Below are positions 34,691 to 45,656 of a DNA stretch of 64,000 bases, one piece after another. Location of the stretch: NCBI GenBank assembly GCA_963681505.1, contig OY811991.1, forward strand, positions 3,048,671-3,112,670, in the 5' to 3' direction. How positions within the stretch are numbered: position 1 is the first letter of the stretch; each line of letters opens with the position of its first letter. Origin of the DNA: Eunapius fragilis (taxonomy: Eukaryota; Porifera; Demospongiae; Spongillida; Spongillidae). The notes under the pieces are model-generated. The model saw only the letters and a list, made by a program, of their open reading frames with translations, searched no databases and was not told the origin of the DNA. The translations under genes were made by a program, and so were the position numbers.

Positions 34691-37600
34691 ATAAAGCCGT
34701 ATGGGGTATGGAGCACAGAAGATCCCTGCAAGTCATGTGGGGCACGGAGCACTGAGATATGGTGCTTATCTGCAGAAGCTTCATACTGGCTGAGAAATCT
34801 GCTTCCAGAAGTTCTTTCGCAAAATTCTGCGCAACAATGTGTGCATGTATTACAAGAGACCAGCAATGAACGGTAAGGGCACAGAAGATCCCTGCAAGTC
34901 ATATGGGGCATGGAGCACAGAAGATCCCTGCAAGTCGTATGGGGTATGGAGCACAGAAGATCCTATGGAGCATGGAGCACAGATGATCCCTGCAAGTCGT
35001 ATGGGGTATGGAGCACAGATGATCCCTGCAAGTCGTATGGGGTATGGAGCACAGAAGATCCCTGCAAGTCGTATGGGGCATGGAGCACAGAAGATCCCTG
35101 CAAGTCGTATGAGGCATGGAGCACAGAAGATCCCTGCAAGTCGTATGGAGCATGGAGCACAGAAGATCCCTGCAAGTCGTATGGGGCATGGAGCACACAA
35201 GATCCCTGCAAGTCGTATGGGGTATGGAGCACAGAAGATCCCTGCAAGTTGTATGGGGCATGGAGCACAGAAGATCCCTGCAAGTCGTATGGGGCATGGA
35301 GCACAGAAGATCCTATGGAGCATGGAGCACAGATGATCCCTGCAAGTCGTATGGGGCATGGAGCACAGAAGATCCCTGCAAGTCGTATGGGGTATGGAGC
35401 ACAGAAGATCCCTGCAAGTCGTATGGGGCATGGAGCACAGATGATCCCTGCAAATCGTATGGGGTATGGAGCACAGGAGATCCCTGCAAATCGTATGGGG
35501 CATGGAGCACAGAAGATTCCTGCAAGTCGTATGGGACATGGAGCACAGAAGATCCCTGCAAGTCGTATGGAGCATGGAGCACAGAAGATCCCTGCAAGTC
35601 CTATGGAGCATGGAGCACAGAAGATCCCTGCAAGTTGTATGGGGCATGGAGCACAGAAGATCCCTGCAATTTGTATGGAGCATGGAGCACAGAAGATCCC
35701 TGCAAGTTGTATGGGGCATGGAGCACAGAAGATCCCTGCAAGTTGTATGGGACATGGAGCACAGAAGATCCTATGGAGCATGGAGCACAGATGATCCCTG
35801 CAAGTTGTATGAGGTATGGAGCACAGAAGATCCCTGCAAGTTGTATGGGGTATGGAGCACAGAAGATCCTTGCAAGTTGTATGGAGCATGGAGCACAGAA
35901 GATCCCTGCAAGTTGTATGGGGCATGGAGCACAGAAGATCCCTGCAAGTTGTATGGGGCATGGAGCACAGAAGATCCTATGGAGCATGGAGCACAGATGA
36001 TCCCTGCAAGTCGTATGGGGTATGGAGCACAGAAGATCCTATGGAGCATGGAGCACAGATGATCCCTGCAAGTTGTATGAGGTATGGAGCACAGAAGATC
36101 CCTGCAAGTTGTATGGGGCATGGAGCACAGAAGATCCTATGGGGCATGGAGCACAGAAGATCCCTGCAAGTTGTATGGGGCATGGAGCACAGAAGATACC
36201 TGCAAGTTGTATGGAGCATGGAGCACAGAAGATCCCTGCAAGTTGTATGGGGCATGGAGCACAGAAGATCCCTGCAAGTTGTATGGGGCATGGAGCACAG
36301 AAGATCCCTGCAAGTTGTATGGAGCATGGAGCACAGAAGATCCCTGCAAGTTGTATGGGGCATGGAGCACAGAAGATCCCTGCAAGTTGTATGGGGCATG
36401 GAGCACAGAAGATCCTATGGGGCATGGAGCACAGAAGATCCCTGCAAGTTGTATGGGGCATGGAGCACAGAAGATACCTGCAAGTTGTATGGAGCATGGA
36501 GCACAGATGATCCCTGCAAGTTGTATGAGGTATGGAGCACAGAAGATCCCTGCAAGTTGTATGGGGCATGGAGCACAGAAGATCCTATGGAGCATGGAGC
36601 ACAGATGATCCCTGCAAGTCGTATGGGGTATGGAGCACAGAAGATCCTATGGAGCATGGAGCACAGATGATCCCTGCAAATTGTATGAGGTATGGAGCAC
36701 AGAAGATCCCTGCAAGTTGTATGGGGCATGGAGCACAGAAGATCCTATGGGGCATGGAGCACAGATGATCCCTGCAAGTTGTATGGGGCATGGAGCACAG
36801 AAGATCCCTGCAAGTTGTATGGGGCATGGAGCACAGAAGATCCTATGGGGCATGGAGCACAGAAGATCCCTGCAAGTCGTATGGGGTATGGAGCACAGAA
36901 GATCCTATGGAGCATGGAGCACAGATGATCCCTGCAAGTTGTATGAGGTATGGAGCAAAGAAGATCCCTGCAATTTGTATGGGGTATGAAGCACAGAAGA
37001 TCCCTGCAAGTCGTATGGGGTATGGAGCACGGAAGATCTTATGGAGCATGGAGCACAGATGATCCCTGCAAGTTGTATGAGGTATGGAGCACAGAAGATC
37101 CCTGCAAGTTGTATGGGGTATGGAGCACAGAAGATCCCTGCAAGTTGTATGGAGCATGGAGCACAGAAGATCCCTGCAAGTTGTATGGGGCATGGAGCAC
37201 AGAAGATCCCTGCAAGTTGTATGGGGCATGGAGCACAGAAGATCCCTGCAAGTTGTATGGGGCATGGAGCACAGAAGATCCCTGCAAGTTGTATGGGGTA
37301 TGGAGCACAGGAGATCCCTGCAAGTTGTATGGGGTATGGAGCACAGAAGATCCCTGCAAGTTGTATGGGGCATGGAGCACAGAAGATCCTATGGGGCATG
37401 GAGCACAGAAGATTCCTGCAAGTCGTATGGGACATGGAGCACAGAAGATGGAGCATGGAGCACAGAAGATCCCTGCAAGTCCTATGGAGCATGGAGCACA
37501 GAAGATCCCTGCAAGTTGTATGAGGTATGGAGCACAGAAGATCCCTGCAAGTTGTATGGGGTAATGGAGCACAGAAGATCCCTGCAAGTTGTATGGAGCA

Positions 37601-38356
37601 TGGAGCACAGAAGATCCCTGCAAGTTGTATGGGGCATGGAGCACAGAAGATCCCTGCAAGTTGTATGGGGCATGGAGCACAGAAGATCCTATGGAGCATG
37701 GAGCACAGAAGATCCCTGCAAGTTGTATGGGGCATGGAGCACAGAAGATCCCTGCAAGTTGTATGGGGTATGGAGCACAGAAGATCCCTGCAAGTTGTAT
37801 GGGGCATGGAGCACAGAAGATCCCTGCAAGTTGTATGGGGTATGGAGCACAGGAGATCCCTGCAAGTTGTATGGGGTATGGAGCACAGAAGATCCCTGCA
37901 AGTTGTATGGGGCATGGAGCACAGAAGATCCCTGCAAATCGTATGGGGCATGGAGCACAGAAGATTCCTGCAAGTCGTATGGGACATGGAGCACAGAAGA
38001 TCCCTGCAAGTCGTATGGAGCATGGAGCACAGAAGATCCCTGCAAGTCCTATGGAGCATGGAGCACAGAAGATCCCTGCAAGTCCTATGGAGCATGGAGC
38101 ACAGAAGATCCCTGCAAGTTGTATGAGGTATGGAGCACAGAAGATCCCTGCAAGTTGTATGGGGCATGGAGCACAGAAGATCCCTGCAAGTTGTATGGGG
38201 TATGGAGCACAGGAGATCCCTGCAAGTTGTATGGGGCATGGAGCACAGAAGATCCCTGCAAGTTGTATGGGGCATGGAGCACAGGAGATCCCTGCAAGTT
38301 GTATGGGGTATGGAGCACAGGAGATCCCTGCAAGTCATATGGGGTATGGAGCACAG
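34691..38356. repeat. 36-bp minisatellite sat-4 (right assembly copy)
   Basis: Same as 17740-21405, with identical length over about 3.7 kb. Confidence 0.97.
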
Positions 38357-38460
38357 AAGCTCAAGACTGAGGCTTTCTCGCGCCTTGCCACTCAGACTGA
38401 ACGTGTGAAAATCAATAGAATTACTCAAGCGGGAAATGTGCACACACTTTCACATGCAGC

Positions 38461-39237
38461 TACACAGGGTATTTGCAAAAGAGCGCAACGCTTTTAAATG
38501 AATATAATTCCTTAATAGGATTGTCACTCTAAATGAATTTATGAATGTACAATAACCATGTACGTTTAGTCAAATACGAACCCCATTGTTACAATTTAGC
38601 AGTTCAAAAGATAAAATCAAATAGCTTGTAATCAACTAAATTGACAAACAATTTACGACAACTTTTAATTAATACGTGATTTGCGTTATTAAAACTCAAA
38701 ATTAATAAAAATGTTGTGGTCATATAGCTTTTTCAAGTTTGATTTGTTGTTTTGAATTTTAACTAGTAAAATGCCAATCAAGTTTCATACTTTTTCAAAG
38801 CCTCGTCAGCATTATTCTGCAGTTATACCATTAAATAATCCATTACCAAATCAAAGATGGTAAAATTATTTACCACATACTTCAACCTTAATAACTTTAA
38901 AGTAAATGGTCTTAAATGTTAATAACTCACTATATTGAACCTAGTAACTTGAAATCAGTACTGTTCCACCCCATATCCAGATCTTGTGTTACTTATTATT
39001 AGTTATTAAAATCAATTATCTTAAACCGCAATATTGAATTACCGTTAATAGAGGGCTTTGAATATTTTGATTTATGAGGGTTTTGATACAGTTACTTAAC
39101 CGCTTATGATAATTGAAATCCAATTGGATTATTGGCCTAACTACTGCAACATATGTTAAAGAAATCTAATTAATTTCAATCCTGCAAGAGTTATAGGGAT
39201 TTTAAAGCAATGTGTTCTTTCGCAAACACCCTGTGTA
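38461..39237. mobile_element. TIR element, about 777 bp, TA-flanked, non-coding
   Basis: The left end tacacagggtatttgcaaaa and the reverse complement of the right end, tacacagggtgtttgcgaaa, match over about 39 bp with six or so differences; weaker similarity continues for another 20 bp. Both ends carry TA, as in TA-targeting elements such as Tc1/mariner. The interior is AT-rich with no ORF. A related single end lies just outside it (39532-39840) and shares gtttagtcaaatacga (38564 and 39617), plus an inverted match of caagtttgatttgttgttt. Confidence 0.55.
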
Positions 39238-39931
39238 TATTAGGCAGCACCGATAAAGTTAAAATTGACTAATAAGTATGCCCCGATTTTGCAGCGATTT
39301 GGACTCTCCTGCAGAAGGATATTTAAGCGGGCTTTTTTTTACATGTACGAAGAGGATCGACCTATACACAGCGAATAAACACGTCAAATCAACTGGTTAT
39401 TGAATCACAATTGATTTGACAATAAAATCGAACGCACTTGATTTTAAAACATGCGTTGATTTAACAATTGATTTAAAATCCTTTGTGAAATCAATAATTG
39501 CGTTATTCTGCTGCCCCATATTTGTATTTGTTACATTACAGGGTGTCCAAGAATGACCCGACAGTGTTAACGTTTGAAGCGAAATGCCTTAGGATAAAAA
39601 TTATCTATCTATATCCGTTTAGTCAAATACGAGCCGCATTATTAGAATTCGATTTATCTTTAACAGTTCAAAAGATAGCTTGCAATTAATTAATTTGACA
39701 CGAAAATTTTTAATTAATAAAAAGATTTATAAACTGCAGAGTAACCTTGATGAATTTTTGAAGCATTGGCATTTTAATATTCAAACAACAAATCAAACTT
39801 GATATTCACTACTTTGATTTTTAATAACTCACCATTACATAATCTAATACAAAATGAAATGGTGTTTTTTATTTTAAAACGACCCTGGAATCTCGGCGGA
39901 CTTACTTCACGAAGCAGGTTTCACCGCTTGC
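39238..39931. other. AT-rich leader upstream of the retrotransposon ORF
   Basis: It holds the related TIR-element end noted above (39532-39840) and two stretches rich in aattgatttgac/ttgatttaacaattgattt near 39400-39480. The ORF frame is open from 39878, after a TAA at 39875-39877. Confidence 0.4.
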
Positions 39932-42900
39932 GTGGATTGCAAATTAGTCCTTGTTACCATTAAGCGGTCCCGGTGCACGTCCTGCTTGATTGACAGCCGC
40001 CATTCATCCAAGTCCAATGGCAGCAGCTGTGAGTCCTTGTTTAATAATAGCGGTTCGATACTTGGTAGTTCGCTACCGCCCTCCGAGCCACCTTTATGTT
40101 ATAATACGTCGTCACCTGGGCCATCCCGATCGTCGGTTTCGCATGGGACACCCTCATCACCGCAGCCCTCTCCTAGCACTTCATTCACACCTTCTTCTTC
40201 GGCAGTGCCAGCGCATACACTCCACATAGAACCTTCTGTGCCTCCATCACCTGTCCCAGTATCGCCCGAGCCTTTGCAAGTGGAGTCGGGAAGTGATCGA
40301 GCTATCCTCGCAATGATATCGCCTCAGGTACCAATAGTCCGACCTCTACACAGGAAGCAGTGCATTGTAGCTGACTGCCACGAGCTAATTGCTCCAACCA
40401 TGTGGCGTTCACATATGGGCCTTCACGCACGGGGTCTCTTTCGGGGGGATGTACCTAGAGAATGGTTACAGGAACAAGGCCTGTACATATGTGATTGTCG
40501 AGCACTTGTGGCTAAATCTCGACGTGCATCGCATTCGCGAAGATGCGTAGCTGTCTTGGCAGCTCCTCCGGATCCAGCACCGATACCATCGCTTTCGGAA
40601 ACCGAGTCCTCGCACAGTACAAACACAGTTTTACCATCTTTTGAAGAAGTTTGCCTACTATCCTGCCGAACCTTACGACACATTCCCAAAAAGTCTCGCC
40701 CTGCTTTTGCTCTTGCGTTGTCTTTTTCTTTGAAAGCAGTGCTTCACGACAACTCATTGGACTCTTGGCTGAAGTTATTTATGCTTCCAAAGTGCCTCTT
40801 GCCTTCAAAGAAAAGGGGTGGTAGGCATAATAAACCAACCCCAATAGATGCGCTATGCAATCTGTGGTGCAGAGGAGAACACGCAACACTATGGAATATG
40901 GCGATGAGTCACAGAGCGATAGGCATCCACTCAGATGATTCTATCCCGCGAAATCTCATTAATTTTGCAGTCTCGCTGTCTCGTGAGGGTATGTTTGCTA
41001 AAGCTTGTAGAATTTTAGCATCCTCTGGCCTGGCACCAAATAGTGATGACACTTGGAAGTTGTTAAAGGATAAACACCCTGAGGGGCCGCTCCCTATTAT
41101 CCCAGAAACAACTTCACAATCCATATCACTGAATGAAGATTTTGATGTTTATAATATCCTGAAATCTTTTCCAAAGGGTACAGCAGCAGGTCCTTCTGGT
41201 CTACGGGTACAGCACCTGTTGGATGCAGCTTCAATTCCACTTCCCACTACAATTTGTTCCCTTCTCAGGAGGGTTGTTAACCTCTTGGTCTCTGGGAAAG
41301 TCCCCCAGGAGGTTTCTCGTTTCATGGCTGGTGGGTCCTTGACAGCACTCAGCAAGTTAAAGCCTGGTTGTGCCCCGGACATAAGACCAATTGCTGTGGG
41401 TGAGGTCCTGAGAAGATTGACAGGGAAATGCTTGTGTGCTGTCATTAAACATAGGGTTGTTGATTTTTTTGAGCCCATACAGTTTGGTGTGGCTTGTCCA
41501 ATGGGTTCAGAAAAGGTTATTCATGGAATAAGGGCCTGTGTGGATAAACATTGGAATGATTTGGACTTTTCTGTTCTCAAGGTGGATTTCAAGAATGCAT
41601 TCAATTTAGTCTCCAGAGATGCTGTTTTACAGGAATGCGCGAAGCATTTCCCAGATTTGCTTCCTTGGGTGGCATGGTGTTATGGCTCTCACCCTTTTCT
41701 GTGGCACCCTATGGGCCAGCTAACATCACAATCAGGTGTGCAGCAGGGAGACCCACTGGGTCCTTTTCTGTTTGCTTTGGTCCTGCATAAGGTTGCTGGA
41801 GCTATTAAAGACGATACTGAGTGCAACCATCTATTATATCAAGCTTGGTATCTGGATGATGGCATATTAGCAGGCAAGAAGTCTTCAATTTGTAGATCTT
41901 TGACCCTTATACAGGAGTTAGGACCCCCTCTTGGCCTACATATCAATATCTCTAAATGTGAGCTGTACTGCCCAAGTGATGCCTCCCCTTTCCCACCAGA
42001 GCTCAAAGTTTTCCAATTGCCTCATTTTGAGATATTAGGATGCCCAATTGGTGACTACATATACTGTGCAAATTTTATTGCCTCAAAACGGCTTGAAGCT
42101 CGCAAGCTTTTGCACTGCTTGATAGAGGTTTCTGTCATAGACCCTCAAGTAGCTTTAACATTACTTCGTCTATGTGGTAGTTTTTGCAAGTTAAGCTACT
42201 TGGCTCGCTCAATTCCAACCAACTTGGTATCAGATGCTTTCAAGCTCTTCGATGATGACATCCACCACTGTTTCATGGACTGCATAGGTTTTGAAATGTC
42301 AGATGAGGCATGGTGTCAGGCCCAACTTGGCCTTAACAGTGGTGGTCTTGGGTTGCGCTCACTGTCCCTACACTCCAGCTCAGCTTTTATTGCTTCCTTC
42401 TGCTCCTCTGGGGTGTATGATACAGATGACATACACCTTACAAATGCCTTGGACCACTTCAATTCTACTGTTGCTCCAATTGAGAAACTATCTGTCAATT
42501 CTGTGGTTTCCTCACCTGTCAGTCAGAAGCTTCTGTCTTCAAAAGTAAACGACTATTGCTTTCAAGTCCTCTTTGATGAATCCTCCCCTGCTAACAAGGC
42601 TCGGTTGCTATCAGTTTCAGCCCCCCACGCGACATCCTGGTTATCAGTTATTCCCTCCACATCCCTAGCTCTCCATCTTGACCCAATTGAATTCAGGGTA
42701 GCTGTCAAGTGGTGGCTAGGCCAAGATACCTCCCAGGGCTCTCAGTGTGCTTTCTGCCCTGCCCACAGTCTGGACCCTCTTGGACACCATGCATTAACAT
42801 GCAAATGTGGGGGTGATGTTATTACACGCCATAATGCTCTCAGGGACACTTTAGCGCACTTTCTTCACCGTGCACATGCTTCAATCGAAGTTGAAGCTGG

Positions 42901-43315
42901 TGCTGGGCTCTTTCCTGACCATTCACAGTCACGGCCTGCTGATATTCTCGTGAAGCATTGGAACCATGGAAGGCCCGTTGCCCTGGACATCTCCGTTGTC
43001 TCACCGCTAAATCCTTCAACTTTAGCTGAAGCGGGAGCAACGGTTGGTGCAGTCCTTGACGCAACGGAGAGGAGGAAACACCAGGCCAATGATGTAAAGT
43101 GTTTAGCTTTAGGGTGGGTCTCAACCCCTCTAGTAGTTGACTCCTATGGGGCTTGGGGTAACGAAGCTTCAATATTTCTGGCTCAGATAATTGCTAGGCT
43201 TGCGATCCACAAGTCTCTGCCAAAGGCACAGATATCTTTTGAGCTTTTCGCAAGCTTGAGCATTTGCCTAACAAGAGCGAATGCCAGAGCCATCCTCCGT
43301 AGAATCCCATCTTAA
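39932..43315 (+). CDS. Non-LTR retrotransposon polyprotein: zinc fingers, reverse transcriptase, restriction-like endonuclease
   Basis: The frame is uninterrupted for 1127 codons here and is open from 39878. The codon at 39932 is GTG; the first ATG is at 40313 (codon 128), so the true start is unsettled. N-terminal part: a Cys-rich start (CVDC...CTSC), a Ser/Pro-rich linker, a C2H2 finger (C-x4-C...H-x3-H, about codons 145-165), then a C-x-C...H-x4-C pattern. Reverse transcriptase (about codons 410-720): AAGPSGLR, the catalytic Asp of KVDFKNAF (about 550), SGVQQGDPLGPFLFAL, the YLDD catalytic box (about 640), GLHINISKCELY and EILGCPIG. C-terminal: CAFC...GHHALTC (C-x2-C-x9-H-x4-C, about 938), GGDVITRHN, then RPADILVKHW...ALDISVV (about 1000), matching the CCHC plus PD-(D/E)xK restriction-like endonuclease of R2/NeSL/CRE-type elements, which act by target-primed reverse transcription. 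No disabling mutation is seen. Clade assignment needs a tree. Confidence 0.88.
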   Translation: MDCKLVLVTIKRSRCTSCLIDSRHSSKSNGSSCESLFNNSGSILGSSLPPSEPPLCYNTSSPGPSRSSVSHGTPSSPQPSPSTSFTPSSSAVPAHTLHIEPSVPPSPVPVSPEPLQVESGSDRAILAMISPQVPIVRPLHRKQCIVADCHELIAPTMWRSHMGLHARGLFRGDVPREWLQEQGLYICDCRALVAKSRRASHSRRCVAVLAAPPDPAPIPSLSETESSHSTNTVLPSFEEVCLLSCRTLRHIPKKSRPAFALALSFSLKAVLHDNSLDSWLKLFMLPKCLLPSKKRGGRHNKPTPIDALCNLWCRGEHATLWNMAMSHRAIGIHSDDSIPRNLINFAVSLSREGMFAKACRILASSGLAPNSDDTWKLLKDKHPEGPLPIIPETTSQSISLNEDFDVYNILKSFPKGTAAGPSGLRVQHLLDAASIPLPTTICSLLRRVVNLLVSGKVPQEVSRFMAGGSLTALSKLKPGCAPDIRPIAVGEVLRRLTGKCLCAVIKHRVVDFFEPIQFGVACPMGSEKVIHGIRACVDKHWNDLDFSVLKVDFKNAFNLVSRDAVLQECAKHFPDLLPWVAWCYGSHPFLWHPMGQLTSQSGVQQGDPLGPFLFALVLHKVAGAIKDDTECNHLLYQAWYLDDGILAGKKSSICRSLTLIQELGPPLGLHINISKCELYCPSDASPFPPELKVFQLPHFEILGCPIGDYIYCANFIASKRLEARKLLHCLIEVSVIDPQVALTLLRLCGSFCKLSYLARSIPTNLVSDAFKLFDDDIHHCFMDCIGFEMSDEAWCQAQLGLNSGGLGLRSLSLHSSSAFIASFCSSGVYDTDDIHLTNALDHFNSTVAPIEKLSVNSVVSSPVSQKLLSSKVNDYCFQVLFDESSPANKARLLSVSAPHATSWLSVIPSTSLALHLDPIEFRVAVKWWLGQDTSQGSQCAFCPAHSLDPLGHHALTCKCGGDVITRHNALRDTLAHFLHRAHASIEVEAGAGLFPDHSQSRPADILVKHWNHGRPVALDISVVSPLNPSTLAEAGATVGAVLDATERRKHQANDVKCLALGWVSTPLVVDSYGAWGNEASIFLAQIIARLAIHKSLPKAQISFELFASLSICLTRANARAILRRIPS

Positions 43316-43465
43316 CTGTAGTGTGTTTATATATAGCAAGTGTTGTGTGTATGAGCTATCATCTAATTGTATTAATATATTGTGTTTAATTACCTTACTG
43401 CTGTATATCCGTGTATTCATGTAATAATAATGGACTAATTATTATTATTTTAAAAATTTTAATGA
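43316..43465 (+). other. 3' untranslated end of the retrotransposon
   Basis: An AT-rich tail ends in taataataatggactaatta followed by ttattatttt. Related fragments at about 44670 and 61117 also end in taat/attatt-rich tails, which suggests a shared 3' end without a poly(A) tract. The exact element end is blurred by the adjacent foldback. Confidence 0.4.
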
Positions 43466-44080
43466 TGGGGGCAAAGAAATCTGTATGGACCCCATCGTCC
43501 AATACTGTAGAGCTTGAAAAGAGAATTACGAATCTGCTTTTAAAATAACAATCTGACTTAAGAGAAAAAAGATACGGGGGATTTTAAAAAGAGGGCGTAG
43601 GGGACCACCCTACGCCCCTTACCTTTTATTATCTTTTTTTGTTTTGCTTCAGATTCACATGGGATTCACACCGATCGATTCCTCGCAGTGAAAGTAGCTA
43701 GTTAGGACCCAAGCACAACTTGTAAACCCTCGCTAAAACCTTGAGCGGGAACGGCCGGGTTAAAATGTTAACTACATAACTCTAGGTTTTAGTGAGGGTC
43801 TACAGATTGTACTTGGGTGCTAATGAGTTACTTTCACTGCGAGGAATCGATCGGTGTGACTCTCAAGTGAATCTGAAGTGAAACTAAAAAGATACGAAAA
43901 TGCGATAAAATGTAAGGGGCGTAGGGTGGTACCCCCTACGCCCTCGTTTTTAAATCCCTCGTATCTTTTTTTCTCTTAAGTCAGATTTTAATTTTAAAAG
44001 GAGATTCGTAATCCTCTCTTCAAGCTCTACAGTATTGGACGATGGGGTCCATACAAATTTCTTTGCCCCTCCCCCCCCCC
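43466..44080. mobile_element. Foldback MITE, about 610 bp, near-palindromic
   Basis: The left arm (about 43468-43750) and right arm (about 43785-44075) are reverse complements at roughly 90 percent by eye. Shared blocks in order: ggcaaagaaat, tggaccccatcgtccaatac, tgtagagcttgaa, tctgacttaagagaaaaa, agggcgtagggg, ccaccctacgcccctta, cacaccgatcgattcctcgc and agtgaaagta. A short centre lies near 43750-43785. The right end abuts a poly-C run. No ORF and no clear target duplication. Confidence 0.85.
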
Positions 44081-44218
44081 TCGCACTAAGACATCACAAA
44101 CATAAAACTTAAAACAAAAAACTTACTGTCCATCTTCATTGTCCCCAACACTGGAGCAGTATTGCCCCGTTGGATGGCAACTGATAGTCTCTGGGTAAGG
44201 TGACTAATTAGTAAGAGT

Positions 44219-44644
44219 GTGAGTTTGGAAAGTGGACATGGTATCACCAGAGACCTTACCCACACCAGACCTGCTGACATCCTTATTGCTGGCTGGGACA
44301 GAGGCAAACCTGCGGCGCTTGACCTGACCATCACTTCACCACTCTGCTCTGCCATATTGAGTGAGTCATGTCACCAGGCTGGTGCATCAGCCCTTGCACC
44401 AGAGGCCCGCAAGCTCCACTTCAATGGACCCAAATGCCAGGAGTTGGGCTGGTCCTGCATTCCATTAGCAGTGGAGACATATGGTAATTGGGACAAGCAG
44501 GCCCACAATATGTTTTCCAGGCTGGCATTCTACCTGGCCATTCACCAGTCCTCTCCAAAGTCATCAGTGGTGGCAGAGATCTATGGCCGGTTGAATATGA
44601 CTCCATCCTGGCCAGGGAGCTCCCACCCACCTAACTGCTATTAG
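44219..44644 (+). pseudogene. 3' fragment of an endonuclease-type retrotransposon
   Basis: The translation matches the C-terminal end of the ORF at 39932: THTRPADILIAGWDRGKPAA, LDLTITSPL, then CQELGWSCIPLAVETYGNW and IYGRLN. It lacks the zinc fingers and reverse transcriptase, as expected for a 5'-truncated insertion. An AT-rich tail with ttattattac follows near 44680. The sequence is clearly diverged from the intact copy, so it is an older or related subfamily. Confidence 0.75.
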
Positions 44645-44879
44645 CTTGTGCTTTGTGCAAAAGTAATGGTTATAAAATTATTATTACTATTTATGAATCA
44701 ATTCTTAATTTCTAACTTCTTGTCATAGCAAATGCAAAGGCACTGCTATCCTGAGCATATGGCATAAACTTTCAATAATTATTACATAATACATACATAC
44801 CACTAAGCTTATAAAGTTATTATTATTATTTAATTATAGTCAACATTCCTAGCCAGTACGGCCCTGGGCTTTTATCAGA

Positions 44880-45522
44880 TTGATGTCAATCTTCCATACA
44901 TCTCACCAATCACTCTGGCTTTGTGAAATGAGGGGCCAGTAGAGCGAAGGTTCTCCTTGCCTCCTCACCTCAGTTGCAGTATGTCTCCACTGCTAGAGGC
45001 ACACATACCCAGCCCAACTTGGCACATTTTTTTGGGTCATTGATTCCTTTCTGTAGCTTCAGCAGCAGCACCCACACTCAGACATGCCTCAGTCGCATAA
45101 GAAGTTAATGGGTGTGGGCTTGAAGTGACTGAAGTACACACTTTGATAGCATTGTCAGTTTTAGTTATGCTTCTTCTGAATTCTCAATTACAACTGATCT
45201 AAGGGTGCTTGCAAGGATTCTAGCAAAGGCTGGCTGGCCTTGTTCTCGCTGTACAAAAAATGCAGGGTGGGGCAGCAGAGCTGAAAAACCTCTTCAAGAG
45301 ATGGGAGACTGTGGAGGTATCTGACGAGATAGTGGGAGGGAGTACTACATCTGGAGTGTTTGCTCTGAATCTACATCGACAACAACGATGTGAAAGAGTT
45401 CTAGAATTGGACACTAGTTGGTGGCAAGAAGTGCAAATAGACAGGTCCAGGTCAAGCAGCCAAGAGCTAGGGACATCTCCTGGGAAAAGATCATGTGCAA
45501 GAAGAGACATATATGAATGCAT
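44880..45522 (-). pseudogene. Internally deleted retrotransposon copy, minus strand
   Basis: Reading the minus strand, the N-terminal region (LLAHDLFPGDVPSSWL...SICTSCHQLV...SRTLSHRC, 45522-45230) matches the zinc-finger region of the ORF at 39932. A short ARILAS segment follows (about 45200-45230). The C-terminal region then appears with frameshifts (GAAAEATERN, CAKLGWVCVPLAVETYC, about 45095-44960). The reverse transcriptase is missing, so an internal deletion joined both ends. Confidence 0.65.
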
Positions 45523-45554
45523 CTCTTCAAGGTAGAGCGGAAGCTTGAAGGATT

Positions 45555-45656
45555 ACATACATACATGCATACATGAATACATGCATACATGCATACATGC
45601 ATCCATGCATACATGCATCCATGCATACATGCATACATGCATACATGCGTATACAT
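45555..45656. repeat. Microsatellite of catacatg/catccatg units
   Basis: Alternating tacatgcatacatgcatcca pattern, about 100 bp. Confidence 0.9.

Larger units (their letters stand above)
23684..40434. repeat. Right copy of the 16.75-kb near-identical duplication
   Basis: Same as 6736-23483. Indels noticed relative to the left copy: +1 at about 23750, -1 at about 23798, +1 at about 24022, +1 at about 24076, +1 at about 24134, -1 at about 24842, and length differences in poly-G/poly-C near 26390-26575. I found no other net offset change over the remaining 13 kb. Confidence 0.95.

Noticed and set aside
6736..40434. A recent 17-kb segmental duplication or gene amplification
   Set aside because: Boundaries coincide with the 200-N gap and long arrays have identical lengths, so unmerged contigs are the simpler reading.
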